Source of the DNA: Nothophaeocryptopus gaeumannii
Lineage: Eukaryota; Ascomycota; Dothideomycetes; Mycosphaerellales; Mycosphaerellaceae
NCBI GenBank assembly: GCA_031771865.1
Contig: JASISA010000040.1
Coordinates: 992,001-1,056,000 of the forward strand
DNA length: 64,000 bases
Direction: 5' to 3'
Shown: positions 42,743-53,656 of the stretch, piece after piece
How the letters are laid out: the number at the start of each line of letters is the position of its first letter
Position numbering within the stretch: position 1 is the first letter of the stretch
Translations under genes and position numbers: made by a program
Notes under the pieces: generated by a model
The model's input: the letters and a program-made list of their open reading frames with translations, nothing else
What the model was told of the DNA's origin: nothing
Database searches by the model: none

Positions 42743-43092
42743 CTGAGGAAGGAGGGTGCGACTGCGACTGTTGATATTGGGGTTGTGATCCTTGTCGTTT
42801 GGCGTGCGCTGAAATGTTCTGTGAAGGCAGAGGTGCAGTGCAAGTGGATAGCTTGCCCTCTCACGATCTCGCAATGGATGGATGGCCTGAGCTGATGAGC
42901 TTCAACTTGGCCGGACTCCGAGGTCATTTCGCCATGCTTCTCGGCGTGAAAGCGCCGATTCTCCGACCACGCAGGGGCCAGCTTCGAGATACTTGGCGTC
43001 TGGTCGGACAGCTTTCATATGCAAGTCCAGCTCTCTGTTCAAGCACATCCATCCTCTCCCACGATCAAACCGACCGACTCGACTCCTCCGCC
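42743..43092. promoter_or_regulatory. Divergent promoter region, TMEM14 (-) / OST2 (+)
   Basis: 350 bp shared by two genes for small membrane proteins. No TATA box; the stretch before the OST2 start is C/T/A-rich as usual for leaders. Confidence 0.55.
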
Positions 43093-43771
43093 ATGGCACC
43101 CAAACGCGCTTCACCAGTAACGATCCCCGCCTCAGCCGTCAAAGTCCCGCAAACCACTACTTCTGCAACACAACCCAAATCCGCCGCGCGCTCATCTACC
43201 TCATCCTCCTCATCCTCTGGTATAAGAAGCGCCCAAGACCTGCAACAAATCACCTACTCCATCTGGGACAACTACATCAAAAAGACCCCGCAAAGAGTCA
43301 AACTCATAGACACATTCCTCGTCTTTCTCATGACCGTCGGACTCCTACAATTCGTATATTGCGTACTTGCTGGGAATTACGTACGTCACTCTCTCTCCTC
43401 CCTTCTCCAACTCCGTGAACGGAGAAAACGTTCGACATTGCGGACTGACATCTATGGTTGTGATATTATAGCCCTTCAACGCCTTCCTCTCCGGCTTCAG
43501 CGCAACAGTCGGCCAATTCGTCCTCACAGCCTCACTACGCATCCAGACGAACCCGGAGAATAAGGCGGATTTTGAGACGATTTCTCATGAGAGGTAAGCT
43601 TCTCCTTACACCTCCCTCACTCTCTCCTGACCTTCAGATTCATGTTGGGTGGTATGCCCTTGAGACGTACAACAAGCTGACGTGGCCCTTTCTTCACTCT
43701 ACAGGGCATTCGCCGATTTTGTATTCGGAAGCATGATACTGCACTTCTTCTGCGTCAACTTCATCAACTGA
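43093..43771 (+). CDS. OST2: Oligosaccharyltransferase subunit Ost2/DAD1
   Basis: Exons 43093-43380, 43472-43593 and 43705-43771 (introns 91 and 111 bp) give 158 aa. A Ser/Thr-rich N-terminus of about 50 residues, longer than in animals, precedes AQDLQQITYSIWDNYIKKTP. Then come LIDTFLVFLMTVGLLQFVYC, the splice into NYPFNAFLSGFSATVGQFVL, SLRIQTNPENK and the conserved end FADFVFGSMILHFFCVNFIN. Ost2/DAD1 is a core subunit of the ER complex that transfers the lipid-linked glycan to Asn-X-Ser/Thr sites. All three junctions are confirmed by continuity with the family. Confidence 0.96.
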
Positions 43772-44280
43772 AAGAGGTCTAAGATGAATGGAAGATGATA
43801 TTCGAGCGCGGTGGGGTTTGAAAAGCAAGAAGAGGCCGATGGGTATGAATTGCGAATGAGCCCACTGCCCCCACAAAAGCTTTGTACAATGGATGTATAC
43901 TAGGGCTAGGAGCTGCTCTCGGCAAGGCGACAGATGGTCACTCAGAGAAGCGCAGTCACAAAGACCGCGAGCGCCATTGAACGTGGTACTGAGGTTGGCT
44001 TGCTGGGTTGTATACACCTTCTATCGACCGAACTGCCAGGTCGGGAGACCAATACCCTCCAACAGATCGCGACTAAATGCTATTCTCATCATAAACGTCG
44101 TCTATGCTTTTGTTGTTGGACATTCACACTTCAAGCACATTGTTTCTGACAAGATGCCGCTGCTGTGTCTTCCGAACGTCACGTCAGCTTCAAGAGCTCA
44201 GGTCGGCTCTCAAATTTGCGGCGTGAGCTGTCTGAGCATGGCGCGGCTCACGTCAGCAACTGTGCCTGACTGAGACACGC
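43772..44280. other. Convergent intergenic region, OST2 / pyrophosphatase
   Basis: 509 bp between two 3' ends. No recognisable gene or RNA. Confidence 0.55.
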
Positions 44281-45689
44281 TTATGCGGAGGCACCAGAGA
44301 TGTAGAACCACTTGTCAATGCTTGGGTCAATTGGCGCTGGGGTCTTCTCCTCGCCAGCTGGGATGTTGAGCTTCGATGGGTCGACACGGTCGGCGCTGTG
44401 TGGGACAGAGACGTTGGTGCTGTTGTAAAGTCAGTACATATACGAATCGTATGACCCTTCTGGATTTCAACTCACAGGTTGATTTCACCCTTTGGAGTCT
44501 TGCCCGTGATGAGCTTCTCCCAAGCCTCAGCACACTCGCGCACAATATCCATAGCGTACTTCCTGTTCTTGCACTCGCCGGAGAAAGCGAACTGGTTCTC
44601 TGGCTTGCCATCTGGGATCTTGTAGATACGGAACCACTCGTTGGTCGCGCGGAGAAGACCTGGGAGGTGACGCTCAACGTCCTCGATGTCGTTCAACTTA
44701 GGAGCGAGCGGGTCGTTGACATCAATCACAATGATCTTCCAGTCGGTCTCGCCCTCGTCGAGAAGAGCCATGACACCAAGGACCTTGACCTGCTTGACCT
44801 CACCGGGCTTGGCGACAAGTTCACCGATCTCGCAAACATCGAGCGGGTCGTTGTCTCCCTTCTGCTTGGTCTCTGGGTGGGAGACGTTGGGGTCCTCCCA
44901 GGTCTGTGGGAAGGCACCGTAGTTCCAGAGGTAACCCTTGTGCGGGAAGCAGTTGCGAACGAATCGCAGCTTGCCCTTCTTGGTGTCTTGCTTGATGGGG
45001 TTGAGCTCCTCATCCTTGGAGATCTGTTGGTATACAAGTATCAGTCAATGGCTCTTGCCAAGCTGACATGACACCACTTCTTGTTTGGAGGGGCGGTGTG
45101 GGGTGAATTGGGGAGTGGTACGCACCTCCTGCTTTGCGTTGGTCCATCGTGGGATCTCAACGACCATGTTCAGGACTGTCTGCTGCTCATTGGCGTACAG
45201 AGGGATATCGTGGAACGGCGAGACTGGAACGCCATCCTTCTCGATGTAGATGCGGTGCTCGAGAGTGTGTGGTGCTCCGATCTTGCGGGGAGTGTAGACG
45301 GAGGAGGCCTTGGGGTCGAAGCCCCCGCGAGTGGGAAGGGATGTCTGGGCCATACTTGCAGCTTTTGACTGAGTGCTGTATTCCGAGTATGAATTGGCAA
45401 AGGCGTTGTTAGAGGCGGAGAGATGGTCAGAAAGCTGGCCAGAGCGAGCCTGCGCCTGCCTCAGATTTTTGTGGACGTTCGTAGTGGGGCTGCTCTTGCC
45501 AGGGTCTGCTGCACCCGCCGCCATCGAGAAGTCGCGGGGCCACTGCGCAGCAGCAGTCACGATGGGCGTTGACCAACGACCAGCTGTCAAGCGCTGTCGC
45601 AGCTGTCTCGAATGCGGCAAACGAGGTGCAATGGCGCGTGTCAATACGCCCGGCGCAGAGGGAGCGGTGTGAAGGCGGAGCGGATTCAT
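44281..45689 (-). CDS. IPP1: Inorganic pyrophosphatase, with a possible mitochondrial N-terminal extension
   Basis: Exons 45689-45126, 45023-44476 and 44419-44281 (introns 102 and 56 bp) give 416 aa from the first ATG. The catalytic part is classic family I: IEKDGVPVSPFHDIPLYANE, MVVEIPRWTNAKQE, then GYLWNYGAFPQTWEDP, the metal-binding GDNDPLDVCEIGE and DVNDPLAPKLNDIEDV. It ends DKWFYISGASA. The usual cytosolic enzyme would start at MAQTSLPTRGG (ATG 45353; 304 aa). The extra 112 codons are open and begin MNPLRLHTAPSAPGVLTRAI, with seven Arg and no acidic residue in the first 50, which looks like a mitochondrial presequence. Two products from two starts are plausible but unproven. The enzyme hydrolyses PPi to drive biosynthesis. 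Confidence 0.92.
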
Positions 45690-46009
45690 GCAGCTGAGGA
45701 TAAGGATAGATGGCGACGTCTAGCTGTTGACGGCGACGATGACCTCGGTGATCGTGAACGTGCACGGGAAGCTTTCTCGCTGCCGCCAGAGGCTCAAGAT
45801 GCACGTTGATGGGATCCGCGCCGGGCTCCCGTTGCTGCCATCTTTCTCGGCATTTTCTCGGCTACAGGGTGTTTCAGGGACAAGATGCAGGTGAATGCCA
45901 GGCTCACCCATTGAGATAGACACACATTGAGTTTGGAGATGTCCTTCAAATCATTTCATGAAGTCGTCACTCATATTTAAAGGGGTATCTCGGAACAAGC
46001 AAAGAACCA
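45690..46009. other. Short intergenic region between minus-strand genes
   Basis: 320 bp containing the pyrophosphatase promoter and the 3' UTR of the next gene. Nothing else seen. Confidence 0.5.
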
Positions 46010-48303
46010 TCAGTACAATATGTTCGGCTTCCAAAAGCCAGGAAGTTCCTCGGCCGACTCATCCTCAGCCTCCCATCGATCAATGTACTCGTTGTCTTCA
46101 ACAGGACGGACAGTCACGGATGGGAGATCCGTTGGTTCTTGGGGCTGAAGGAAGTCCTGCTGCAATCGAAAATCTCCAACTTGATCATAAACATCGACCT
46201 GGTACTCGGGACCTGGGTAGTACTGGCTCGGCTCTTCATCACAGGCCAAGCGATGTACCAAATCTTCCGCTTGCTGGTTGCTTCTGTGTGGCCGCCGCCA
46301 TTGCTGCATCCCAGCGTGGCCGATTCCTGTAGAGGTCTTAGGCGGTGGTTGATGGTAAGATCCGCGGCTGAATCCTCTCGTTGGTAAGCGTGGTGGTGAA
46401 GGAGCTTTCGACATCACTGCTGGTAGCTGCTCGGTATAGTCTGCGGCATCGTAAGTTATCTGTCCGGTTGCGTTGGACCAACGCGAAGCCAGATCGAGGA
46501 CGTGATGGTTGGTCATCGGTCGCTTCTCCATCGAATTGGATCGTCTCGAGCGCGGAGCGCTTCTTGTCGGAGATTTCGCCGGAAGTGTAGTTTGTGGTGC
46601 CGTGAAACTCATGAAAGCCTTCCGTAGATCAGTACTCAAAGGCGTAGATGTCACCGGATCGTAGTTCTCCTTATCGGCACCGGGATGCTCTTGTCGGCCT
46701 CGCTTATGGAGCGAAAAAGACCGATCTCTGTTTTCCATACGCACGATCCTCAGGATGTCAGATGTGTGAAAGCTCCCCGACCTTCGACGCTTGCTTGCGC
46801 TTGATCTGCGCTGACTGGGATTCGCTCTGTGGAGCGTGGCATCGGAGCCCAGTGCACTTTCCAGATAAGACATTGGCTGAGGCGGGTCTGCAGTGGCTTT
46901 CGCCTTTGACTTCGGTTTCGTAGGCTGAGACAGTTCAATATGAGGACGCCCTGTCGTTTGCTGCGCTTGCACCCATGTATCAGTATTAGCAGCCTTCTCT
47001 TCGTCCGTCGATCGGCGGCGAGACTGCGGCGGCGGGGCTCTAGGCGGCGACATGTGCCCGCTCATGTGATCGTTTCGCTGTACCAGACGATGGCGCCCTG
47101 AGGGCATCAAAGTTCTTTCCTCGAACTTCCTCTGTTCAGACGTGTTTCTTCGCCCTTGACTTTGTGGGTTGCGCGCTGAGCCGGACTCGGACCAAGTGAA
47201 GTACGATTTGCTGGTTGTACGAGCATCCAATGCTTCCTGCTGCGGTCCCCGACCACCAAAGCCCAAGAAAGCCTTCTCTGGTAACTCCACTGGAGGCCGT
47301 TGCGCCTCGTCGGTCACCGCAGACTGGGCAGAGTGTTTATGCTGGGCATTCTCATCGACGGAAGCGCGAACTTCAACGCCTCCTTGAATGCGGTCATCCG
47401 CAACGGCTGGCTCTCGGCCGGGATAACCAGCGGCTGGTCGTTGGAAATAAGCGGATATTTCGTCTTCGCGAATTTCTTTTCGGTTCCTTTTTGCGTTCTG
47501 CTTATTGGACTGATCAATCGGAAGTTCGTCTTGATGTTCCTTTGGTCGTGTCAGGAACTTCATCTCATTGAAGACCAAATCGGGGACTTCCAAGCCGTCA
47601 GCATGCAGTACAGTAGACCGAGAGTTGCACGGCTTACGCCCTGGTCCGCCGGTAGCCATCGGCGCGGACGCTCGGCCATGCTTAAAGATCCCCGCACTGA
47701 CATCTGGTCGAAGCTAGACAAAGCTTCAGCAAGAAGACAAACATGTTCAGCGGAGGCCAGACTCACCGTCAATCGATTGTTCTTGGGTCCGTTCTTCAGT
47801 TGGAAGCTCTGCACCAACCCGTTCGTGCGCGTACCGTCCCCACTGCGATTACTCTTGCGTCGGCTAGACTTCCGTCCGTGTCCAGATTCGTGGTCTTTCT
47901 TGCGCTTGCTTGGTTTCGGCTCATAACGATCTGGTTTCGTTTTATGCCGTGCACGCCTCTCATATGACTTGATTGGAGCGCGATGGCGGGCCGAGACGAT
48001 GCTCTCACCACTGCGTGAGCTGCTCCTGGTGCTTCGCGAGCTTGCAGAGTCGGCATCTGCGTATCGGAAGTGGTCGGAGGACGAGGGATGTATCGCTGCC
48101 CTACTGCGCCTGACATCAGGCCGAGCGGGTCGCGTCTTTGGCGCGGGATCGCTCGATGCCCTCTTCCTCTTGTGCCGATGCCTGGTACGTACACGCTCAA
48201 CTGTGCCAATCTGCGGCTGAGGGAAGTCTGCGAAGCCCGGATGGTCCTGTTCGTCGGGAGGTTCCCTGTCGGCAGTGTTCTGGAGCCAGTCCCTGATATC
48301 CAT
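46010..48303 (-). CDS. Conserved orphan, basic/serine-rich, 746 aa
   Basis: Exons 48303-47767 and 47713-46010, with a 53-bp phase-0 intron, give 746 aa. The start MDIRDWLQNTADREPPDEQD is the first ATG in frame. The first 180 residues are very rich in Arg, Lys and Ser (RTRHRHKRKRASSDP, YERRARHKTKPDRYEPKPSK). The splice joins KNNRLT to LRPDVSAGIFKHGRASAP, a conserved-looking block followed by LEVPDLVFNEMKFL. The remainder is low-complexity, Pro/Ser/Gln/Arg-rich and probably disordered. I recognise the layout from filamentous fungal proteins but know no function. Basic clusters suggest a nuclear protein. No catalytic motif seen. Confidence 0.8.
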
Positions 48304-50555
48304 CGGCAAGGGATATACGGGCGCATGCAATCGCGATGACTGGGATGTTGGAAGACAGCCAGGTGAGCAATTGCGACTACGGTGGTGATGTTGCTGTCGC
48401 TACGATGTGGTGCAGTAGTCGCCTTCTCACCGACATTCATTACCAAATTGTGCTGTGGCACGACTGCCTGAAGCGAGCGTACATGTAGTACAGTGTCTGG
48501 GGTAGAGCGTTCTGGGCCTGAGCCCGGCCTGGTGGAAAGTGACAAGTTCGAAAGTACCAGGGTGGAGGCATGTTGTGGTTTGAAGGAAGCAGCGTTGGGC
48601 ATAGTCATATTGAATAGTGAATAGTAATAATATAGTAATTACTATTACTTCAGTGTGGAAATTCCTCGAAAGTGCCCAACACTCGAAGGAAGGAAGGGAC
48701 GTGTGCTACTCGCACGCACGCACCAGTGGGTCGTACCTGCCCTACCCGGTTGTCTTTTGGTGGGAATGCGCGCAAAATGTACAAAGGCAAACGTGGAAGG
48801 CAACGACGCGCGGCAAGACCCGCTTCAAGAAGGACAGACAACCTGGCGTATAGCTTTCACTATACAGTTATACTCCACCACTTGCCTGCCAGTAGCACAC
48901 ATTGCGTTCGGTGGGTAAGACGATACTGTCCTATCGCACGATCAAGGCCTCCCTCCCATATATCTACCAACCTGGCCTTGCAGAGGTTCGCCTGAAAGCG
49001 CGACGACACTGGTAAGCGAGTGCCGGGGGGACCTGTTCGCCTGTACGCATAGGAGCCCGACTGACGTTCTCCAAAACGAACCAGGGTGCTTGGTGGTGCC
49101 TGCCGTTTCTGGCCGTGAACGAGGTGCGGTTGCTATATGCGATTAGCGGTGGATAATGACAGCCGATGTTGGCTAGATGATGGCTTGATGGTAGTGTGCT
49201 GTCACTCGGGCTGCGTCTGCTGGCGCTGTGAAGTGTTTGTCTGCCCTGCAGCGTGCAAGCTTATGTGAAGTGCAGTCTAAGGTTTGACTCTCGTCAACTT
49301 CCAGCACCCGGCTTCAAGTGGCACAGCGCGCCAAGCCTTGCCCAAAGATGCCAAAAAGCGCGCTTGAAACGATTGGGCTTTGGTTGCTCCAGAAGATAAC
49401 CTAATCTGCGACCCTTCATCGAGCTGCACTGACAAAGGCACGTCTCAACGTGGCCGCGACGCGCATGCCTCTTCAGCTGGAAAGCGCCGGTCCAGATCTC
49501 AACGCATTGCGAGGAGGGCAAGCGCTTTGTGTGCTTCGTATGCCGAAGGGTATGGCTGCATATGTACATCTATTTGGCGCATTCCATGGCTTCAATCTGC
49601 CTGCATACCGCGGTGCCAAATCCAAGGGAGAGCTGAGGCAAGCTGCAGGCCTATCGACGCCACAGCTGCCTCGAAACAGCGTCCTGCCTGCTAACTAATG
49701 CGGCACTACAGCCCTGTCCAGTAGGGAGCCGCATCGCTCAGCTGGCACGGGACGAACGTCCAGCTATTGTGAGAGCGCGACAGAGTGAGGGTCCTGGAGT
49801 GACGGCGAAAATCCAGTCAGTCTGCTGCACATCATTCGTCTACGAAGGCTAATGCGCGTGAGACCACGCCCCACTGGCCAGTCACAGCTGCGTGGTGCTT
49901 GGTGCACATTTTGGTCTTCCAGCACTCGCAATATCACGGATCCCACTGCAGCCCAATCGCTGTCTGAAGCTTGAGAGACGACACCTTGCGGCGGAGTGCC
50001 ATCGGCTGCGGGAGCAGACGTCCGGTTGGTGTAAATGCTGGCGGGAGCTTACCTATGGTGTGCACTGAGGGGCAGATCAGGCCGACTTCCCCCCTCTATC
50101 TAACCACCTGTGTTTCCAACTTTTCTTCTGCCGTGTAGGTATTTTCGCTGCACTGCCTGAGTTCGTCCCGGTTCTTGGAGAGTCGTCCGCCACTTGGCGC
50201 CTTGCTTCCAACTTCGCCCCCGCATCCATAGGCCTTCTCTCACCTCGGCCTGCGCTAGACTACGGCACTTTCTTTGTTGGATCTGCTCCCTTCACATCAC
50301 CGCGCTCTGAGGCGGCTTAGAGCTCTGCTGCCACGTGCTAAACTTTGTCGGCTGGCGCCTTGCGGGCATGTGACCAGCTTTCAAAGCTCCATTCAGCAAT
50401 CTTACTCTTTGCGCAAACATCACCACCGACACGAAACATCCACCATCACATCAGGGCAATCCTTACGTCATTAGCGAGCGCGAGCGAGTGCGACACAGCA
50501 ACAGAGTGATATCCGTCAGAATCCATTCGGTCCTTACCTACTGAGCCGATCGAAT
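48304..50555. other. 2.25-kb intergenic stretch between divergent genes
   Basis: Starts of the 746-aa orphan (-) and the glycine-rich RNA-binding gene (+) flank it. A small AT-rich imperfect inverted repeat lies near 48610-48652 (AGTAATA ... TATTACT). ORFs of 60-104 codons, for example near 49450-49698, show no motif. The final 400 bp before 50556 is CT-rich and likely the long leader of the RNA-binding gene. Confidence 0.5.
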
Positions 50556-51425
50556 ATGTCGAAGCTTTTCATCGGGTATGTGCCCGACGTCATCACCATT
50601 GCCACATCATTCTACGCAGTGCATTAACCGTGACCAACAGTGGCCTGGCATGGCACACCGACGACCAGACGCTGCGCACCAAGTTCGAGGAGTTTGGCCA
50701 GGTCGATGAAGCCGTGAGTCACCCTGTCGCAAAGGATGCCCACAGATTGCCGCTGACTTGGAAGCAGGTGGTCGTCAAGGATCGCGATACCGGTCGCAGT
50801 CGCGGCTTTGGTTTCGTGCGCTTCGCCGAGGACGCCGCGGCTGAGTCTGCGATCGCCGCTATGAACAACGTCGAGTCAGTATCGATGCGCTGATAGCCGC
50901 GCGGTGGGATGAGCTGATGTCTTTGACAGGTTCGATGGACGCACCATCCGCGTTGACAAGGCATCCGACCGCGGCAGCGGCGGAGGCGGAGGCGGAGGCA
51001 GTGGAGGCGGAGGTGGTTTTGGAGGCGGCCGTGGTATGCGCTTCATCTCTGTGATCAACAACCAAGCTAATCATGGGCAGGAGGATACGGCGGTGGCTAT
51101 GGACGCGGCGGCTACGGCGGCGGAGGCTACGGCGCTCCTCAGGGAGGCGGCTACGGCGGCGGAGGTGAGTGTTCCACTCAGCAAGACAGCACTATGACTG
51201 ACGAAACCAGGCTACGGCCAGTACAGTGGCGGCGGTAGCAACTGGCGCCAGGGAGGGCCAGGCGGCTTTCCTCCTCAGCAGAGCGGCTATCCACCACAGG
51301 GTACGCGCAATCGATGGCAGACGTCTGCTCAGGTCTTGGCTAATGTGTCGACAGGAGGCTACCAGCAGCAACCCAACGGCGGAGGGTTTCCTCCAGGCCA
51401 GCAGGGCGGAGGCAACTGGCAGTAG
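50556..51425 (+). CDS. Glycine-rich RNA-binding protein (one RRM plus RGG/GGY tail)
   Basis: Seven exons: 50556-50575, 50641-50713, 50768-50874, 50930-51033, 51081-51164, 51211-51300 and 51355-51425; 182 aa. The RRM occupies about residues 3-80: RNP2 LFIGGLAWHT and RNP1 RGFGFVRF, between them EEFGQVDEAVVVKDRDTGRS. The tail is almost pure Gly with Arg, Tyr and Gln (GGYGGGYGRGGYGGGGYG, then SGGGSNWRQGGPGGF) and ends GGGNWQ. Such proteins bind RNA in nucleus and cytoplasm and tend to condense; in plants and fungi they are often cold- or stress-regulated (family knowledge). Every intron in the tail interrupts a Gly codon in phase 1. All are 46-65 bp. Confidence 0.93.
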
Positions 51426-52070
51426 CCCACCACTCCTCTGGTACACTCTCCCTTCATCCCAGGACCCTTCTGAAAAAGTTGGAAGGATACTCTCGTTCGA
51501 GAGAGTTCAGAGTGCGGCGGCATAGGTCTTGGATTGGGCATGCATATTTCCTGTGTTTTCTCATGACTTTGCGGCAACAGCAGCTGCAAATGCTTCCTCG
51601 GCAGGGCGACTGTTTGTGATTCGGAATTGGAATCGGCCTAGGAAGGTTTCAAATGATACCCGATTTGCGGGAGCTGGTGTCTACTACGGCGTCGCTTCCC
51701 TGCTCTCTAGAAGCAACCACCAGCAGTAATGAGATGGAGTTGGTGTGCTCCTCTATCACTCTTCCCTCTCTTGATAGTGAATGAGTAGAACCGCAGTGAA
51801 ACCTGACGTTGACGGTGCCTGAATGTTATCCCTGCAGCCGGTAGATCTCCACGTGGGCTTGGTGGCCCGTGTGGAGCTTGTCGATGAGCTTTTCCAAAAT
51901 TCGGGACTTGCCTCCTCTTCACCTAGACTCTTAAATTCATATTTAGCTCCTGCACTCTTGAGGAATCGGCAAGCAGGCACCAACGAACATGGCCGAGCCC
52001 ACCTCCACACGATAGCCGCGATCCGACAGCCCTTCTCAGCCGCCTGCCAGCACACCACCTCGCATACCGC
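51426..52070. other. Intergenic region, RNA-binding gene / RCL1
   Basis: 645 bp between two plus-strand genes. ORFs on the minus strand here (51756-52300) run into RCL1 and have no motif, so they look like shadows. Otherwise featureless. Confidence 0.5.
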
Positions 52071-53288
52071 ATGGTAGCCATGACCACGGCTCCAACTCCG
52101 CCGCCCTTGAAGTTCTCGGGCTCCAAGCACCTGGCGCAGCGCCTGGTATTGGCGACGCTGACGGGACGACCGATTCGCATATCACAGATCAGAGCCTCCT
52201 CACACACCGCGCTAGGCCTCGCACCGCACGAAGTTTCCTTCCTACGCCTTCTCGATGCCATCACCAACGGCTCGCAGATCGAATTCTCGTATACCGGCAC
52301 AACGGTTCTCTACAAACCCGGGTTGATCACCGGCAGCGTGGCGGGTCACGGCGCAGCAGGCGGTGTCATCCGGCATGAATTGCCTGCTGACTGCACGCGC
52401 AGCGCCAGCTACTTCCTGATACCCCTCTGCATACTTGCACCCTTCTCAAAAGCGCAAGTCAATGTCCTTTTCACGGGACCGGGCGTGATCACTTCTGCCT
52501 CTCCTGCTGGAGACGTGTCTGTGGATACAGTAAGGACAGCAATCTTGCCGCTGTTCAAGAGCTTCGGTATCGACAGAAATTTGGAGCTCAGAGTGCTCAG
52601 GCGGTCAAATCCTGGGCCTGGAGGCAAAGGTGGTGGAGGAGAGGTGCAGCTGGTGTTCGGCCACCAAGTAAGACTGCCAAAGACAATACATCTCCTCGAC
52701 GCGGGCAGGGTGAAGCGCGTACGAGGCGTGGCGTACGCAACAGGCGTTGCCGGCGCGAACAACGCTCGTCTCATTGAGGCAGCAAGAGGCGTGCTGAATG
52801 GGTTTGCGCCTGACACTTACATTTACTCAGACGTGAGCTCGGCTCCGTTAATACCGGCACCCGAAAGAAACAACGCAAATGCGAAGAAGAAGATTGGCTT
52901 GGGATTTGGGCTGAGCCTGGTGGCAGAGACGAACACCGGCATGCTTTACTCGGCGGATATTGCAAGCGACCCTAGTGGTGGTGAGGTGCCCGAAGACCTT
53001 GGCAAGAAGTGTGCATACCAGCTGTTGGAATCGATCGCAAACGGCGGATTTGCCTCGAACGTCTCAGGTTCGATGATGCTGACGATGATGGCAATGGGTA
53101 GCGAAGACGTGGGCAGACTGGCGATAGGCAAGGAGATTCTGGGTTCCGAGGAGATCATTCAGCTTGCCCGAGATCTCCGGACTTTGGGCATGACAGGCTG
53201 GGGACTGAAGGAGAGCGACGAGGAGGGAGAGGCGCTGGTGAGCATAGTGGGTAGAGGCGTTGGTAATGTGGGCAGGAAAATTGCGTGA
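52071..53288 (+). CDS. RCL1: RNA 3'-terminal phosphate cyclase-like protein Rcl1
   Basis: Intron-less ORF of 405 aa. A second ATG (52080) lies three codons after the first. Family signatures: LKFSGSKHLAQRLVLATLTG, ISQIRASSHTALGLAPHEVS, NGSQIEFSYTGTTVLYKPGL, HELPADCTRSASYFLIPLCI, ITSASPAGDVSVDTVRTAIL and KKKIGLGFGLSLVAETNTGM. The His of the cyclase active site (HGxGQ-type motif) is absent, as in Rcl1 orthologues, which lack cyclase activity. Rcl1 works with the GTPase Bms1 in the small-subunit processome, around the A2 cleavage of pre-rRNA. Together with UTP12 it is the second 18S-processing factor in the window. Confidence 0.95.
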   Translation: MVAMTTAPTPPPLKFSGSKHLAQRLVLATLTGRPIRISQIRASSHTALGLAPHEVSFLRLLDAITNGSQIEFSYTGTTVLYKPGLITGSVAGHGAAGGVIRHELPADCTRSASYFLIPLCILAPFSKAQVNVLFTGPGVITSASPAGDVSVDTVRTAILPLFKSFGIDRNLELRVLRRSNPGPGGKGGGGEVQLVFGHQVRLPKTIHLLDAGRVKRVRGVAYATGVAGANNARLIEAARGVLNGFAPDTYIYSDVSSAPLIPAPERNNANAKKKIGLGFGLSLVAETNTGMLYSADIASDPSGGEVPEDLGKKCAYQLLESIANGGFASNVSGSMMLTMMAMGSEDVGRLAIGKEILGSEEIIQLARDLRTLGMTGWGLKESDEEGEALVSIVGRGVGNVGRKIA

Positions 53289-53656
53289 ACAATGTGCACT
53301 GACGAGAAGTGCACCGAACATTCATCGAACGAGCTCGTTCCCCGTTCCTACCTATTTTGGCGCAGCATGTGAACAACAACTTCACTTGGTATGCATTGGG
53401 ACCAATGAGATGCCAGGGCCATTCTCCTTTTCTTTGTGCGTTTGGAGATCACACGACTTTCGCTCTGGTGACGTTGCGTGTTGATTCTGTCAACAAATAG
53501 AAGCGCATAAAACCTCACCTCGCTTATTTCGGCGCAGCCTGCGCAAACCTCACTTGCCACCCGTGGACGGACTGGCCGACCTTCTATAAAGCTCACCTGC
53601 GCACACCTGAACAACGGCCGACACAATATCGACAACTACTGTTTCCTCGCCTCGCC
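53289..53656 (+). promoter_or_regulatory. Intergenic region with a TATA-like element before the zinc-cluster gene
   Basis: 368 bp between RCL1 and the next plus-strand gene. TATAAA lies at 53585-53590, 67 bp upstream of the ATG at 53657, a reasonable TATA box position. Confidence 0.5.

Noticed and set aside
48605..48655. AT-rich inverted repeat as a terminator or transposon end
   Set aside because: The stem is short and imperfect, with no partner copy and no target-site duplication.
49450..49698. 82-codon plus-strand ORF in the 48-50 kb gap
   Set aside because: No recognised family and not longer than expected in GC-balanced intergenic DNA.
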